Origin: Rhodococcus_F sp040656415
GTDB lineage: Bacteria; Actinomycetota; Actinomycetes; Mycobacteriales; Mycobacteriaceae
Assembly (NCBI RefSeq): GCF_040656415.1
Contig: NZ_JBFAMC010000005.1
Location: forward strand, 223,505 to 287,504
Length of the DNA stretch: 64,000 bases
Direction: 5' to 3'
A program made the translations under genes and the position numbers. The notes below the pieces were generated by a model. That model did not search any database and was not told where the DNA came from. It was given only the letters and a program-made list of their open reading frames with translations. Positions 34,962 to 43,681 of this stretch are shown here, one piece after another (the first letter of the stretch is position 1; every line of letters begins with the position of its first letter).

Positions 34962-35645
34962 TTACACGAACGATTGCGGGCCGATCGCCTTCCGGTTCCG
35001 CTGCTTCCTGGCATCTGCAGAGAGCAGCCATGCTGCGACGACGCCACCGACCGCTCCGAACAGGTGCCCCTGCCAGGAAACCAACGGGGAACTCGGGAAC
35101 ACTCCCCACAGCAGGCTGCCATAGAAGACGAATACGACGATGCCGAGGAGGATCTGACCCACGTTGCGGGTGAAGATCCCACGAACGAGCAGATACGCCA
35201 GCAGGCCGAAGATCAACACCGAGGCACCGATGTGGTTGGTATACGAGCCGCCGGTCAACCATGTACCCAGGCCGCCGACCACCCAGATGATTCCAGTCGC
35301 CGCTAGTCCCCTGGCGATGCCTGACAGCAGGACGAGGAATCCGAGCACCAGCAGTGGGACGGTGTTCGCGAAGAGGTGGGCCCAGTCGGCGTGCAAGACC
35401 GGGGCGAACAGAATCCCCCAGAGCCCGTCGAGTGTCCTCGGTTCGATGCCGTTGTTCTGAAGTCGGTCGTCCGTTACGACGTCCACGAATTCGATCGCGT
35501 ACAGCAACAACGTGAAACAGCCCACGAGGACAGCAGACTTCTGCCACACCGGCCGCGGTTTCCGCCCGGGATCGGGAATCGAACCACCTCGAGGTACCGG
35601 CGAATTGAATCGCGAGGAATCGAACGAATTGCTCAAGCGCCACAC
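34962..35645 (-). CDS. rhomboid family intramembrane protease-like protein
   Basis: 227 residues from GTG 35645, which lies 10 bases after the cysM stop with GAGAG upstream; ATG starts inside cysM at 35711 or 35693 are possible. Six membrane helices. The conserved L1-loop WGILFAPVLHADWAHLFANT, catalytic Ser in HIGASVLIFG and His in WQGHLFGAVGG are visible. The canonical rhomboid motif is GxSG, and here the residue after Ser is Val (GASV). Activity is therefore uncertain. Corresponds to Rv1337. Confidence 0.82.
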   Translation of the reverse strand: MWRLSNSFDSSRFNSPVPRGGSIPDPGRKPRPVWQKSAVLVGCFTLLLYAIEFVDVVTDDRLQNNGIEPRTLDGLWGILFAPVLHADWAHLFANTVPLLVLGFLVLLSGIARGLAATGIIWVVGGLGTWLTGGSYTNHIGASVLIFGLLAYLLVRGIFTRNVGQILLGIVVFVFYGSLLWGVFPSSPLVSWQGHLFGAVGGVVAAWLLSADARKQRNRKAIGPQSFV

Positions 35646-35655
35646 ACCGCTCTCG

Positions 35656-36618
35656 TCATGCCCACAGTTGCCCTTCCAGTGCTTCTTCGGCATCTTCGAC
35701 CGTACCGTCATAGGCGCCGGTTGACAGATATTTCCAGCCTCCGTCGGCGACCACGAACGCTATGTCCGCCCTTCGCTGCGCCCTGACCGCTTTGCGCGCG
35801 ACCCCGAGTGCGGCATGGAGGATGGCGCCGGTGGAGACACCCGCGAAGATCCCCTCGTTGTCGATCAGTTCACGCGTTCGGCGAACCGCATCCGCAGGAC
35901 CCACCGAGAAGCGGGAGGTGAGGACGGTCTCGTCGTACAACTCGGGGATGAAACCCTCGTCGATGTTGCGCAGGCCGTACACCACTTCCCCATACCGTGG
36001 TTCGGCCGCCACGATCTCGATCCCGTCGACGTGCTCCCGCAGATAGCGCCCGACGCCCATCAACGTGCCCGCAGTGCCGAGGCCGGCGACGAAATGGGTG
36101 ATCTCCGGAAGGTCCCGAAGGATCTCCGGGCCAGTGGTCTCGTAGTGGGCAAGAGCATTGGCTGGGTTGCCGTATTGGTAGAGCATCACCCAGTCGGGGT
36201 TGTTCGCAGCCAATTCCTTGGCCACCGCTACGGCCTGATTCGAGCCTCCGGCCGCAGGTGAGTCGATGATCTGCGCCCCAAACGTCGTCAGCAACTGACG
36301 GCGTTCCACAGACGTGTTCTCAGGCATTACGCAGATCAGCCGGTATCCCTTCAGCTTCGCGGCCATCGCGAGCGAAATTCCGGTATTGCCACTGGTCGGT
36401 TCGAGGATCGTCGCTCCGCGGGTCAGGACGCCATCCTTTTCCGCCTGTTCGATCATTCGGAGCGCAGGCCGATCCTTCACGGAACCGGTGGGGTTTCGGT
36501 CTTCGAGTTTCGCCCACAACCGGACGGGAGTCGCACCGTCCCACCTCGGTGACAAATTCGGCAACCCCACGAGTGGGGTGTCTCCGAGGGTGTCGAGCAA
36601 CGAATCGAACCGCGCCAC
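35656..36618 (-). CDS. cysM: O-phosphoserine sulfhydrylase, CysO-dependent cysteine synthase
   Basis: 320 residues. Fold-type II PLP enzyme: Lys48 in NPTGSVKDRPA, phosphate loop SGNTGIS and GLGTAGTLMGVG. The segment GLRNIDEGFIPELYDETVL and the C-terminal tail (STGAYDGTVEDAEEALEGQLWA) match M. tuberculosis CysM, where they confer O-phosphoserine specificity and close the active site. It joins O-phosphoserine with the thiocarboxylate of CysO, making a CysO-cysteine adduct. ATG 36618 lies 8 bases after the cysO stop. Corresponds to Rv1336. Confidence 0.95.
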   Translation of the reverse strand: MARFDSLLDTLGDTPLVGLPNLSPRWDGATPVRLWAKLEDRNPTGSVKDRPALRMIEQAEKDGVLTRGATILEPTSGNTGISLAMAAKLKGYRLICVMPENTSVERRQLLTTFGAQIIDSPAAGGSNQAVAVAKELAANNPDWVMLYQYGNPANALAHYETTGPEILRDLPEITHFVAGLGTAGTLMGVGRYLREHVDGIEIVAAEPRYGEVVYGLRNIDEGFIPELYDETVLTSRFSVGPADAVRRTRELIDNEGIFAGVSTGAILHAALGVARKAVRAQRRADIAFVVADGGWKYLSTGAYDGTVEDAEEALEGQLWA

Positions 36619-36626
36619 GGCAGCGA

Positions 36627-36899
36627 TCAGCCCCCTGCGACGGCGGGGAGAATCGTCACCGAGTCTCCGTCGGCCACCTCGGTGTCGAGGCCGCCTGAGA
36701 AACGGACGTCCTCATCGTTGACGTACACGTTCACGAACCGGTGCAAGCGGCCGTCGTCGATCAGACGGTCCTTGATGCCGACCCAGCGGGCGTCGAGGTC
36801 GTCGATGACGGCGGAGAGTGTAGGACCCGTTGCCTCCACTCGCTTTTGACCGTCGGTATGGGTGCGCAGGATGGTGGGGATGGAAACAGTGACAGCCAT
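36627..36899 (-). CDS. cysO: sulfur-carrier protein CysO
   Basis: 90 residues, ubiquitin-like beta-grasp fold (ThiS/MoaD superfamily). The C-terminus ILPAVAGG carries the terminal Gly-Gly that is converted to a thiocarboxylate by an MoeZ-type activating enzyme not encoded here. Sulfur is then donated to O-phosphoserine by CysM. A well-formed ribosome-binding site (AGGAGCC) precedes ATG 36899. Middle gene of mec-cysO-cysM. Corresponds to Rv1335. Confidence 0.95.
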   Translation of the reverse strand: MAVTVSIPTILRTHTDGQKRVEATGPTLSAVIDDLDARWVGIKDRLIDDGRLHRFVNVYVNDEDVRFSGGLDTEVADGDSVTILPAVAGG

Positions 36900-36964
36900 G
36901 GTCGGCTCCTAAGGGATGTGGTTCGTCTGTCCGGCACGGGACCCGCCGCTACGGGCGGGCGGCG

Positions 36965-37417
36965 TCACTTGTCGGGGACGTCAGCCACGGAGGTGTGTGC
37001 GAACTTGTAGCTCTGAACCACGTCTACGGGCTCCTCGGCGACGACACCGTCGATGATTCGGTAGCTGCGCAGTTCGTGGACGCCAGGGTCGCGAGTGGAG
37101 ATCAGCACGTAGTGAGCGTCCGGCTCGGATGCGAGAGAGATGTCGGTGCGGCTCGGGTACGCCTCGGTGGCGGTGTGCGAATGGTAGATCACTACCGGGG
37201 ACTCGTCGGCGTCGTCCATCGCACGCCAAACCTTCAGCTGCTCACCTGAGTCGAATCGGAAGAAAGTCGGCGAACGCTCGGCGTTCAACATCGGGATGTG
37301 CCGTTCGGGGCGGTCGGAGCCCTCCGGCCCGGCGATGATTCCGCACGCCTCGTCGGGGTGGTCGGCGCGTGCGTGCGCGACCATCGCCTCGACGAGATCC
37401 GACCGGATCGTCAACAA
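36965..37417 (-). CDS. mec: CysO-cysteine peptidase, JAMM metalloprotease
   Basis: About 150 residues. Zinc motif: Glu in DHPDEACGIIAG, then HSHTATEAYPSRTDISLA with the HxH and Asp ligands. It cuts cysteine from the CysO-cysteine adduct, regenerating CysO with its terminal Gly-Gly. I set TTG 37417 as start because GGAGG lies 8 nt upstream; ATG 37441 is in frame, would add 8 residues, but has no ribosome-binding site. M. tuberculosis Mec (Rv1334) starts close to this position. First gene of the mec-cysO-cysM run. Confidence 0.92.
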   Translation of the reverse strand: MLTIRSDLVEAMVAHARADHPDEACGIIAGPEGSDRPERHIPMLNAERSPTFFRFDSGEQLKVWRAMDDADESPVVIYHSHTATEAYPSRTDISLASEPDAHYVLISTRDPGVHELRSYRIIDGVVAEEPVDVVQSYKFAHTSVADVPDK

Positions 37418-37504
37418 TTCATCCACCTCCGTGAGCGCCATACTAGGTGCGTAGGGGCAGGTCGGCCACATCTGCCGCGCCCGTGCCGCTTCTTCGACCC
37501 TCCG

Positions 37505-38578
37505 TCACCTCTGTTCGAATACAGAAGGGAACAGATCCCGGTAGCTGGGGATTCCCGCCACCTGAGTCGCGGTGATGACAGCATCGACGATCGCCCTCTC
37601 CACAACAGTGGCTGCAGCGGTACACACCGATGCCAGGATCGGCAGGTCGGCGGGAAGCCCGTCCGGAATGCCTGCAACGGTCTCGATTCCTCGGGTCGCC
37701 GTGGAGAGTGCGAATATCGTGTCGCCGTCCAGAGGTGTATGCGCGGGGCGAATCGCCCGGGCCAAGCCGTCGTGTCCGGCGACGGCGACCCGGCGGCACG
37801 AGGCCTTGCTCAGTGGGGCGTCCGTAGCGACCACGCCGATCGTCGTGTTGAGGACGGCGGACTTGGCCGCCAACTCGTTTGCTGCCGCCAATTCGCAGCG
37901 TTCCGGAGCGCGTAGCCCGAACGCGGCGGTGTTCTCGGCACCGACACCCCACAACAATCCGGTCGACGGGTCGAATACTGATCCCGCCGGGTTTGCCACG
38001 ATCAGCGCCGAGACGGTCACACCCTGCGCGGGCCCGTCCTCGATGACCAGGCTCGCCGTACCAATACCACCTTTGAGCGCCCCTGCACGCGCGCCTACCC
38101 CCGCTCCCACCGAACCCGAGTGCACGGTTGACGATGCGGAGTCGGCAGCGCGGTAACCGAATTCGGCGGTAGGACGCCGATGCCAGTCCCCGACCGCAAG
38201 GTCGTAGATCACCGCACCCGGGACGATCGGAACCACCTGGTCCTCCGTGCCCATCTGGATCCCGTGACCACGCTCCTCCAACCATCGCATCACCCCGTCC
38301 GCAGCGGCGAGGCCGTACGCGCTGCCGCCGGTCAGCAGGATCGCATGAACCTGCTGGACACTGTGACTGGGATCGAGGAGGTCGGTTTCCCGAGTGCCCG
38401 GTGCTCCACCACGGACGTCGACAGCCCCGGTGACCCCGTGCGGCGCCAGGACGACCGTGCATCCTGTCGCGGCCCCGCTTCCGAGCGTGGCCTCGTCGTC
38501 GAGTTCGTGATGGTGTCCGACGCTCAAGCCTGCCACGTCGACGAGCGAATCGGTGCGGCCCGGCGTCGTGGCCGTCAC
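37505..38578 (-). CDS. P1 family (DmpA-like) self-processing peptidase
   Basis: 357 residues. N-terminal nucleophile hydrolase of the P1/S58 family. The nucleophile follows the Asn in NTTIGVVATDAPLSK; the precursor is cleaved there to give alpha and beta chains. VDVAGLSVGH near the start, LLTGGSAYGLAAADGVMRWLEE and GIGTASLVIEDG support it. Members act as D-aminopeptidases or beta-aminopeptidases on small peptides. GTG 38578 overlaps the DUF2017 stop by 4 bases. Corresponds to Rv1333. The physiological substrate is not known. Confidence 0.85.
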   Translation of the reverse strand: MTATTPGRTDSLVDVAGLSVGHHHELDDEATLGSGAATGCTVVLAPHGVTGAVDVRGGAPGTRETDLLDPSHSVQQVHAILLTGGSAYGLAAADGVMRWLEERGHGIQMGTEDQVVPIVPGAVIYDLAVGDWHRRPTAEFGYRAADSASSTVHSGSVGAGVGARAGALKGGIGTASLVIEDGPAQGVTVSALIVANPAGSVFDPSTGLLWGVGAENTAAFGLRAPERCELAAANELAAKSAVLNTTIGVVATDAPLSKASCRRVAVAGHDGLARAIRPAHTPLDGDTIFALSTATRGIETVAGIPDGLPADLPILASVCTAAATVVERAIVDAVITATQVAGIPSYRDLFPSVFEQR

Positions 38579-39168
38579 GGTGCGAGCACCTGAACGAGCG
38601 AATCCTGTATCCAGGTCAGCCAGTGATAGATATCCAATTGGCCTGCGCGTGGATCCGAGCGGTCGATTTCGTCTGGGGTTTCGGCCTCGATCCCCAGATT
38701 GGTGCCGAGCGCCAACCGGATGTCGTTGATTGCACTGAGCCAGGCGTCGGCCTGCTCCGGTGTCAGAAGAACCTTGCCGCCGCTCTCGGGAATCGTCTGC
38801 AAAATGACCTGTGCCGCCGCAAGTTTCGCGTCGATGATCTCCGGTTCGTGTAGTCCACGCAGAGCCCCGTTGATGTCGGCGGCCGACTCCACCGGGGCGT
38901 CGTCCCCCGCGTCCCCCGCGTCCCCTGATTCGCGCCGATGAAAGTCGGGTAGGAGCCTGGCGAGCACAGCATCTTCCGGGGCCTTGGTATTACCGGTGCG
39001 CATTCCGGTGAGCGCCGCAAGTTCATCCTCCGGCGCGGATGAGGCCCGTTCTTCGAGGAGACCGACGACAGAGGCGACCAGCGATCGCAGCACTGCGGCC
39101 TCGTGTGGGTCCAACTCCGTACGCAGCTTGACGCCACCGAGCGAGTTCTTCCTGGTCCACATTCGCAC
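38575..39168 (-). CDS. DUF2017 protein
   Basis: 197 residues, soluble, acidic. The family start MRMWTRKNSLGGVKLRTELDPHEAAVLRSLVASVVGLLEER is clear; GTG 39168 is used to keep it. The middle has a short Ala-Gly-Asp repeat (GDAGDAGDD) from three tandem GTCCCCCGC-type units. The C-terminal helices (LTPEQADAWLSAINDIRLALGTNLG) are conserved. It always lies beside clpS in actinobacteria and corresponds to Rv1332, so a role with the Clp/N-degron system is inferred. Confidence 0.82.
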   Translation of the reverse strand: MRMWTRKNSLGGVKLRTELDPHEAAVLRSLVASVVGLLEERASSAPEDELAALTGMRTGNTKAPEDAVLARLLPDFHRRESGDAGDAGDDAPVESAADINGALRGLHEPEIIDAKLAAAQVILQTIPESGGKVLLTPEQADAWLSAINDIRLALGTNLGIEAETPDEIDRSDPRAGQLDIYHWLTWIQDSLVQVLAP

Positions 39169-39204
39169 GTCAGGTACCGAATTCCTTACTGTCCGAACGG
39201 AAAG

Positions 39205-39543
39205 TTAGTTGCTGTCACGTTGCATTGTGGCCCACAGACCCGCAGCGTGAAGCCTACGCACATCGTTTTCGACCTTGTCCCGAGTGCCGCTCGAAACCAC
39301 GGCCTTCCCCTCGGAATGCACCTGCATCATCAGTTCCGTGGCCCTGGCCTTGCTGTATCCGAAAAGCTTCTGGAATATGTAGGTGACGTAGTGCATCAGG
39401 TTGACCGGGTCGTCCCACACAACAGTGACCCATGGCCTGTCGTCGACCACGCCGACCTCGACAACTTCCGACTCTGCAGGTGTCACCTGCGGCGAGGCCG
39501 GCATTGCGGCCACCGGTAGGGCTGTCGTCGAGCAATATGCCAT
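39205..39543 (-). CDS. clpS: ATP-dependent Clp protease adaptor ClpS
   Basis: 112 residues. Core WVTVVWDDPVNLMHYVTYIFQKLFGYSKARATELMMQVHSEGKAVVSSG is the ClpS domain that binds N-degron residues and delivers them to ClpAP/ClpCP; DDPVN and the MH pair are key pocket elements. An unstructured N-terminal extension precedes it. ATG 39543 lies 6 nt after TACCCT, a leaderless layout; a later ATG at 39504 is less supported. It is divergent from pncB. Corresponds to Rv1331. Confidence 0.93.
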   Translation of the reverse strand: MAYCSTTALPVAAMPASPQVTPAESEVVEVGVVDDRPWVTVVWDDPVNLMHYVTYIFQKLFGYSKARATELMMQVHSEGKAVVSSGTRDKVENDVRRLHAAGLWATMQRDSN

Positions 39544-39590
39544 GTCCCCAGGGTACGACGTGCAGCCTCTGGGCGACACCAGGGTACCGG

Positions 39591-39638
39591 GACGCCACGG
39601 CGTCTAGACACCACGGCTCATGGACACCACGGCTTAAG
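39591..39638. repeat. three tandem 16-bp repeats in the clpS/pncB promoter region
   Basis: Units start at 39591, 39607 and 39623: GACGCCACGGCGTCTA, GACACCACGGCTCATG and GACACCACGGCTTAAG. The first ten bases of each unit differ by only one substitution. The last unit runs into the pncB -10 (TAAGGT, 39635-39640). A multi-copy operator is a reasonable guess. Confidence 0.65.
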
Positions 39639-39646
39639 GTAACCGA

Positions 39647-40966
39647 GTGTCCTCACAAAGCAGCGCACTGTTCACCGACCAGTACGAGTTGACGATGCTG
39701 TCGGCGGCGCTCGCCGACGGATCGGCGAACCGGCGCTGCTGTTTCGAGGTGTTCGCGCGTCATTTGCCCGACGGCCGCCGGTACGGGGTGGTGGCAGGCA
39801 CTTCACGATTGGTGTCCGCGCTGTCGAACTTCCATTTCGGCGATGCGGAGATCGAGGTCGTCTCGCGCTTCCTCGATGCCGCGACGATCGGATGGCTGCG
39901 CGATTTTCGCTTCAGCGGCGACATCGACGGCTATCGCGAGGGTGACTTCTACTTCCCCGGTTCCCCCATCCTCTCCGTTCGGGGAACGTTCGCCGAATGC
40001 GTCTTGCTCGAGACGCTCAGCCTGTCGATCCTCAACCACGACAGCGCAATCGCATCAGCCGCCGCCCGAATGGTCAGCGCCGCCGACGGACGCCCCATGG
40101 TCGAGATGGGTGCTCGGCGCACACACGAAGAGTCGGCGGTAGCGGCGGCCCGTGCCGCATACCTTGCCGGTTTCGCTTCTACGTCCAACCTCGAGGCGGT
40201 CCGCAGGTACGGCGTACCCGGTGCGGGCACCGCTGCGCATGCGTTCACATTGCTGCACACGACCGACCGAACGAACGAGGCAGCGGCGTTCCGAGGTCAG
40301 GTCGCGGCCCTCGGTGTAGGAACCACGCTGCTCGTCGACACCTACGACATCACCAACGGCGTGAAGACAGCTGTGGAGGTCGCGGGGCCCGAACTCGGGG
40401 CAGTTCGGATCGACTCAGGCGATCTGGGTGTCTTGGCCCGCCAGGTTCGCAATCAACTCGACGACCTCGGCGCCACAGCAACAAAGATCGTCGTTTCCGG
40501 CGACCTCGACGAGTACGCAATTGCAGCATTGCGGTCCGACCCGGTCGACGTCTACGGCGTCGGCACGTCCGTGGTTGTCGGGTCCGGCGCCCCAACGGCC
40601 GGAATGGTTTACAAGCTAGTCGAAGTGGATGGCATTCCCGTCGAGAAGCGGAGCAGCAACAAGGCTTCGCGGGGCGGCTCCAAGCGAGCGGTGCGGCTTT
40701 CCCGCGACACCGGAACCCTGGTGGAGGAGGTCGTGTATCCGGCCCACGCCGGCGCCCCGCACCCGGCCGGCCTCGAAGCACGGGAACTGATGGTCCCCCT
40801 GGTTCGCGGCGGCGTGGCAACACTCGATACGCCTACCCTGGAAGAGAGCAGGTCCTATCTCGCCGCGGGGCTCGTAAGCCTGCCCTGGGAAGGATTGAGG
40901 CTGTCCCACGGCGAGCCTGCCATCCCGGTGCGGTTCGCCGACTCCGGTTCCTGGAGGGTTCGATGA
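39647..40966 (+). CDS. pncB: nicotinate phosphoribosyltransferase
   Basis: 439 residues. Converts nicotinate and PRPP to NaMN in NAD salvage. Motifs: TDQYELTMLSAALADG, the histidine-bearing HAFTLLH segment, VRIDSGDLG, VSGDLDEYAI and the phosphate-binding VYGVGTSVVVG. GTG 39647 lies 6 nt after TAAGGT, so it looks leaderless. The stop overlaps pncA by 4 bases, making a nicotinamide-to-NaMN operon. Corresponds to pncB1/Rv1330c, but in M. tuberculosis pncA is elsewhere in the genome. Confidence 0.94.
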   Translation: MSSQSSALFTDQYELTMLSAALADGSANRRCCFEVFARHLPDGRRYGVVAGTSRLVSALSNFHFGDAEIEVVSRFLDAATIGWLRDFRFSGDIDGYREGDFYFPGSPILSVRGTFAECVLLETLSLSILNHDSAIASAAARMVSAADGRPMVEMGARRTHEESAVAAARAAYLAGFASTSNLEAVRRYGVPGAGTAAHAFTLLHTTDRTNEAAAFRGQVAALGVGTTLLVDTYDITNGVKTAVEVAGPELGAVRIDSGDLGVLARQVRNQLDDLGATATKIVVSGDLDEYAIAALRSDPVDVYGVGTSVVVGSGAPTAGMVYKLVEVDGIPVEKRSSNKASRGGSKRAVRLSRDTGTLVEEVVYPAHAGAPHPAGLEARELMVPLVRGGVATLDTPTLEESRSYLAAGLVSLPWEGLRLSHGEPAIPVRFADSGSWRVR

Positions 40967-41595
40967 CTGGTATCAAGAAGAAGGAACCCTCGCGGGCGCT
41001 GGTCGTGGTCGACGTCCAGAACGACTTCTGCGAGGGGGGATCACTGGCTGTCGACGGCGGTTCGGCCGTTGCCGCCGCGATCAGTGGCTTCCTGGCATCG
41101 AGCCACTACGGTGCCGTCGTCGCTACGATCGACAACCACATCGACCCCGGCAGTCACTTTTCCGATGAGCCGAACTACGTGGACAGTTGGCCGGAGCACT
41201 GCAGGTCGGGAACACCGGGCGCCCGGTTCCATCCCGACCTCGACAGAACCCGCATCCAATCGGTCTTCTCCAAGGGGGAGTTCTCTGCGGCCTACTCCGG
41301 ATTCGAGGGAAAGGATCCCGACGGGCAGAGCCTGGAGAGCTGGCTGCGCGCAGCCGGAATCACCGAGGTCGACATCGTCGGAATCGCTACCGACCACTGC
41401 GTGGCCGCGACTGCGCTCGACGCAGTCGGCGCGGGATTGACCACACGAGTCCTGCTCCCGCTTACCGTCGGAGTGTCCCCCACGTCGGTCGAGACAGCCT
41501 TCGCCAGGATGCGAGCCGCAGGGGTACACCTTATGGGACGCGATGCCGACACCTCCTCGGACCGTGTGACGATTTCCGACGTAGGCCCCGAGTAG
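40963..41595 (+). CDS. pncA: nicotinamidase
   Basis: 210 residues. Isochorismatase-fold amidase: catalytic Asp17, Lys104 and Cys146, and metal ligands Asp57, His59, His65 and His79 are all visible (VVVDVQNDF, DNHIDPGSHF, SKGEFSAAYSGFEG, IATDHCVAAT). Converts nicotinamide to nicotinate and would hydrolyse pyrazinamide. ATG 40963 overlaps the pncB stop, so the two salvage enzymes are translationally coupled. Confidence 0.94.
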   Translation: MTGIKKKEPSRALVVVDVQNDFCEGGSLAVDGGSAVAAAISGFLASSHYGAVVATIDNHIDPGSHFSDEPNYVDSWPEHCRSGTPGARFHPDLDRTRIQSVFSKGEFSAAYSGFEGKDPDGQSLESWLRAAGITEVDIVGIATDHCVAATALDAVGAGLTTRVLLPLTVGVSPTSVETAFARMRAAGVHLMGRDADTSSDRVTISDVGPE

Positions 41596-41604
41596 CCTGC
41601 TCGG

Positions 41605-43653
41605 GTGCCCGAAAACCTCCCCAACGTCCCCGAACTGTTGCGCACGGCGGTGCGGTCACTGGGCGGCGCCGAGCGATCACACCAGCTCACCATGGCCTCG
41701 GCCGTCGCGCACTCGATCGACACCGGGGAGCATCTTGCGGTGCAAGCCGGTACCGGCACCGGCAAGTCCCTTGCGTACCTCGTGCCCAGCGTGCGGCACG
41801 CAGTCCAGACGGGGAAGACGGTCATCGTCTCGACGGCCACCATCGCCTTGCAGCGCCAGTTGGTCGACCGCGACCTGCCGAGACTCGCCGATGCTCTCGA
41901 GGATTCGCTCGGCAGAAGGCCACACTTCGCGATCCTCAAGGGCCGCAGTAACTATCTGTGCTTGAACAAGGTCCACACCGGATCGGCGGAAGAGCCGCCC
42001 ACGGACGAACTTTTCGATGCGTTCGCCGTATCTCGACTCGGGCGTGAGGTCCAGCGTCTGACCGAGTGGTCCTCGGACACCGAGACCGGCGACCGCGACG
42101 ACCTAGTACCCGGGGTCAGTGACAGGGCTTGGCGCCAGGTCAGCGTGACGGCTCGCGAGTGCCTGGGCAAGTCACAGTGCCCGATCGGTGAAGATTGCTT
42201 CGCCGAGCGTGCCCGCACGGAAGCTTCACAGGTCGACGTGGTGGTCACCAACCACGCCCTTCTCGCCATCGACGCCATCACGCCAGTCGCCATCATTCCC
42301 GAGCACGATGTCGTGATCATCGACGAGGCACACGAACTGGTCGACCGGGTCACCAACGTCGCCACCGCGGATTTGGCGGCCTCCGCGATCAGCAACGCCG
42401 CACGACGCTGCGCGAAGCTCGTCGAGGAGCGGGATGTGGATCGTCTCGAGGCGGCGAGCGAGAGCTGGGCCGCGTTGCTCGACGAACTGAAACCGGGGCC
42501 GTGGGAAGAGCTGCCGCCCGGTGCCGCACCAGCACTCGCCGCCGTGCGCGATGCCGCGTGGACGCTGCGCACAGCTGTCGGTCCGTCACGGCCCGGCATG
42601 GCGTTGAGCGACCCGGAGGCGGCTGCCGCACGCAACACGGCGCTCGCGTCCGTCGAGGAAGTTCACGACGCCGCGGTCCGCGTTCTCGGCGCCTTTGACG
42701 AACCTGATCCGGCCAAGCGTCGCGACGTCGTATGGCTGGCCGCCGACGAGAACCGCGGATCCGTACGCCGGGTCGTTCGAATGGCGCCGTTGTCGGTGGG
42801 CGGGCTTCTGCGGTCGCAACTGTTCGAGGAATCGACGGTGGTCCTCACCTCCGCCACACTCACAGTCGGCGGCGCCTTCGACGGCTTGGCCGTCAACTGG
42901 GGGCTTCCGGCCGAGTCCTCGGCGGTGATCGATCCGGCGATGGCCACCGGCCACGAAGCACCGTCGGACTCGGGCACGCTCAAATGGAACTCACTGGACG
43001 TCGGGTCTCCTTTCGACCATGCCCGCGCCGGAATCATCTACATTGCGAAGCATCTTCCCTCTCCGGGCCGGGACGGTCTCGCCCCCTCCTACCTCGACGA
43101 GATCGCCGAACTGGTCGAGGCAGCAGGCGGGCGCACTCTCGGGTTGTTCTCGTCGATGCGGGCCGCCAAAGCGGCGTCCGAGGCGATGCGTGATCGCCTG
43201 GACACCCCGATCCTGTGCCAGGGCGACGACGCAACCGGCACCCTGGTACGGGCCTTCGCTGCCGACGAGTCGACTTCTCTGTTCGGCACGCTTTCGCTGT
43301 GGCAGGGCGTGGACGTGCCGGGCGCGTCTCTGAGCCTCGTGATTCTCGACCGCATCCCGTTCCCCCGGCCCGACGACCCGTTGCTGGCCGCAAGGCAGAG
43401 GGCGATCGAGTCACGCGGCGGCAACGGGTTCCTTTCCGTCGCAGCTAATCACGCCGCGTTGCTGCTCGCGCAAGGCGTGGGCCGCCTGCTGCGCAGCGGC
43501 GACGACAAGGGTGTGGTGGCAGTCCTCGATCCACGGCTCGCGACCGCGCGCTACTCCGGCTACCTGCGTGCCTCGCTGCCTCCCTTCTGGGAGACGTCCG
43601 ATCCGGAGATCGTGCGCAAGGCGCTCGAACGGATTCGCGACTCTCGGCCTTGA
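41605..43653 (+). CDS. dinG: DinG family ATP-dependent helicase
   Basis: 682 residues. Superfamily 2 iron-sulfur helicase of the DinG/XPD type: Walker A AGTGTGKS at about 48-55, DEAH-box IIDEAHEL, and four cysteines in the YLCLNK/ECLGKSQCPIGEDCF span for a 4Fe-4S cluster. The C-terminal motifs FGTLSLWQGVDVPG and GVGRLLRSGDDKG are helicase motifs V-VI. It unwinds DNA 5'-3' during repair and at replication conflicts. TAGCCT 6 nt before GTG 41605 suggests a leaderless mRNA, separate from pncA. Corresponds to Rv1329c. Confidence 0.93.
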   Translation: MPENLPNVPELLRTAVRSLGGAERSHQLTMASAVAHSIDTGEHLAVQAGTGTGKSLAYLVPSVRHAVQTGKTVIVSTATIALQRQLVDRDLPRLADALEDSLGRRPHFAILKGRSNYLCLNKVHTGSAEEPPTDELFDAFAVSRLGREVQRLTEWSSDTETGDRDDLVPGVSDRAWRQVSVTARECLGKSQCPIGEDCFAERARTEASQVDVVVTNHALLAIDAITPVAIIPEHDVVIIDEAHELVDRVTNVATADLAASAISNAARRCAKLVEERDVDRLEAASESWAALLDELKPGPWEELPPGAAPALAAVRDAAWTLRTAVGPSRPGMALSDPEAAAARNTALASVEEVHDAAVRVLGAFDEPDPAKRRDVVWLAADENRGSVRRVVRMAPLSVGGLLRSQLFEESTVVLTSATLTVGGAFDGLAVNWGLPAESSAVIDPAMATGHEAPSDSGTLKWNSLDVGSPFDHARAGIIYIAKHLPSPGRDGLAPSYLDEIAELVEAAGGRTLGLFSSMRAAKAASEAMRDRLDTPILCQGDDATGTLVRAFAADESTSLFGTLSLWQGVDVPGASLSLVILDRIPFPRPDDPLLAARQRAIESRGGNGFLSVAANHAALLLAQGVGRLLRSGDDKGVVAVLDPRLATARYSGYLRASLPPFWETSDPEIVRKALERIRDSRP

Positions 43654-43681
43654 ATTCTGGCTAGTCCGTTTGCTGCACCAT

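Noticed and set aside
34126..35643. A 505-codon minus-strand frame joining the phosphodiesterase gene to sequence upstream
   Set aside because: The N-terminal 250 codons are an out-of-frame reading of the rhomboid gene; the phosphodiesterase starts at 34893 by family comparison.
38901..38930. Tandem GTCCCCCGC units in the DUF2017 gene as a minisatellite
   Set aside because: Only three short units, in frame, coding for Gly-Asp-Ala repeats; ordinary low-complexity linker.
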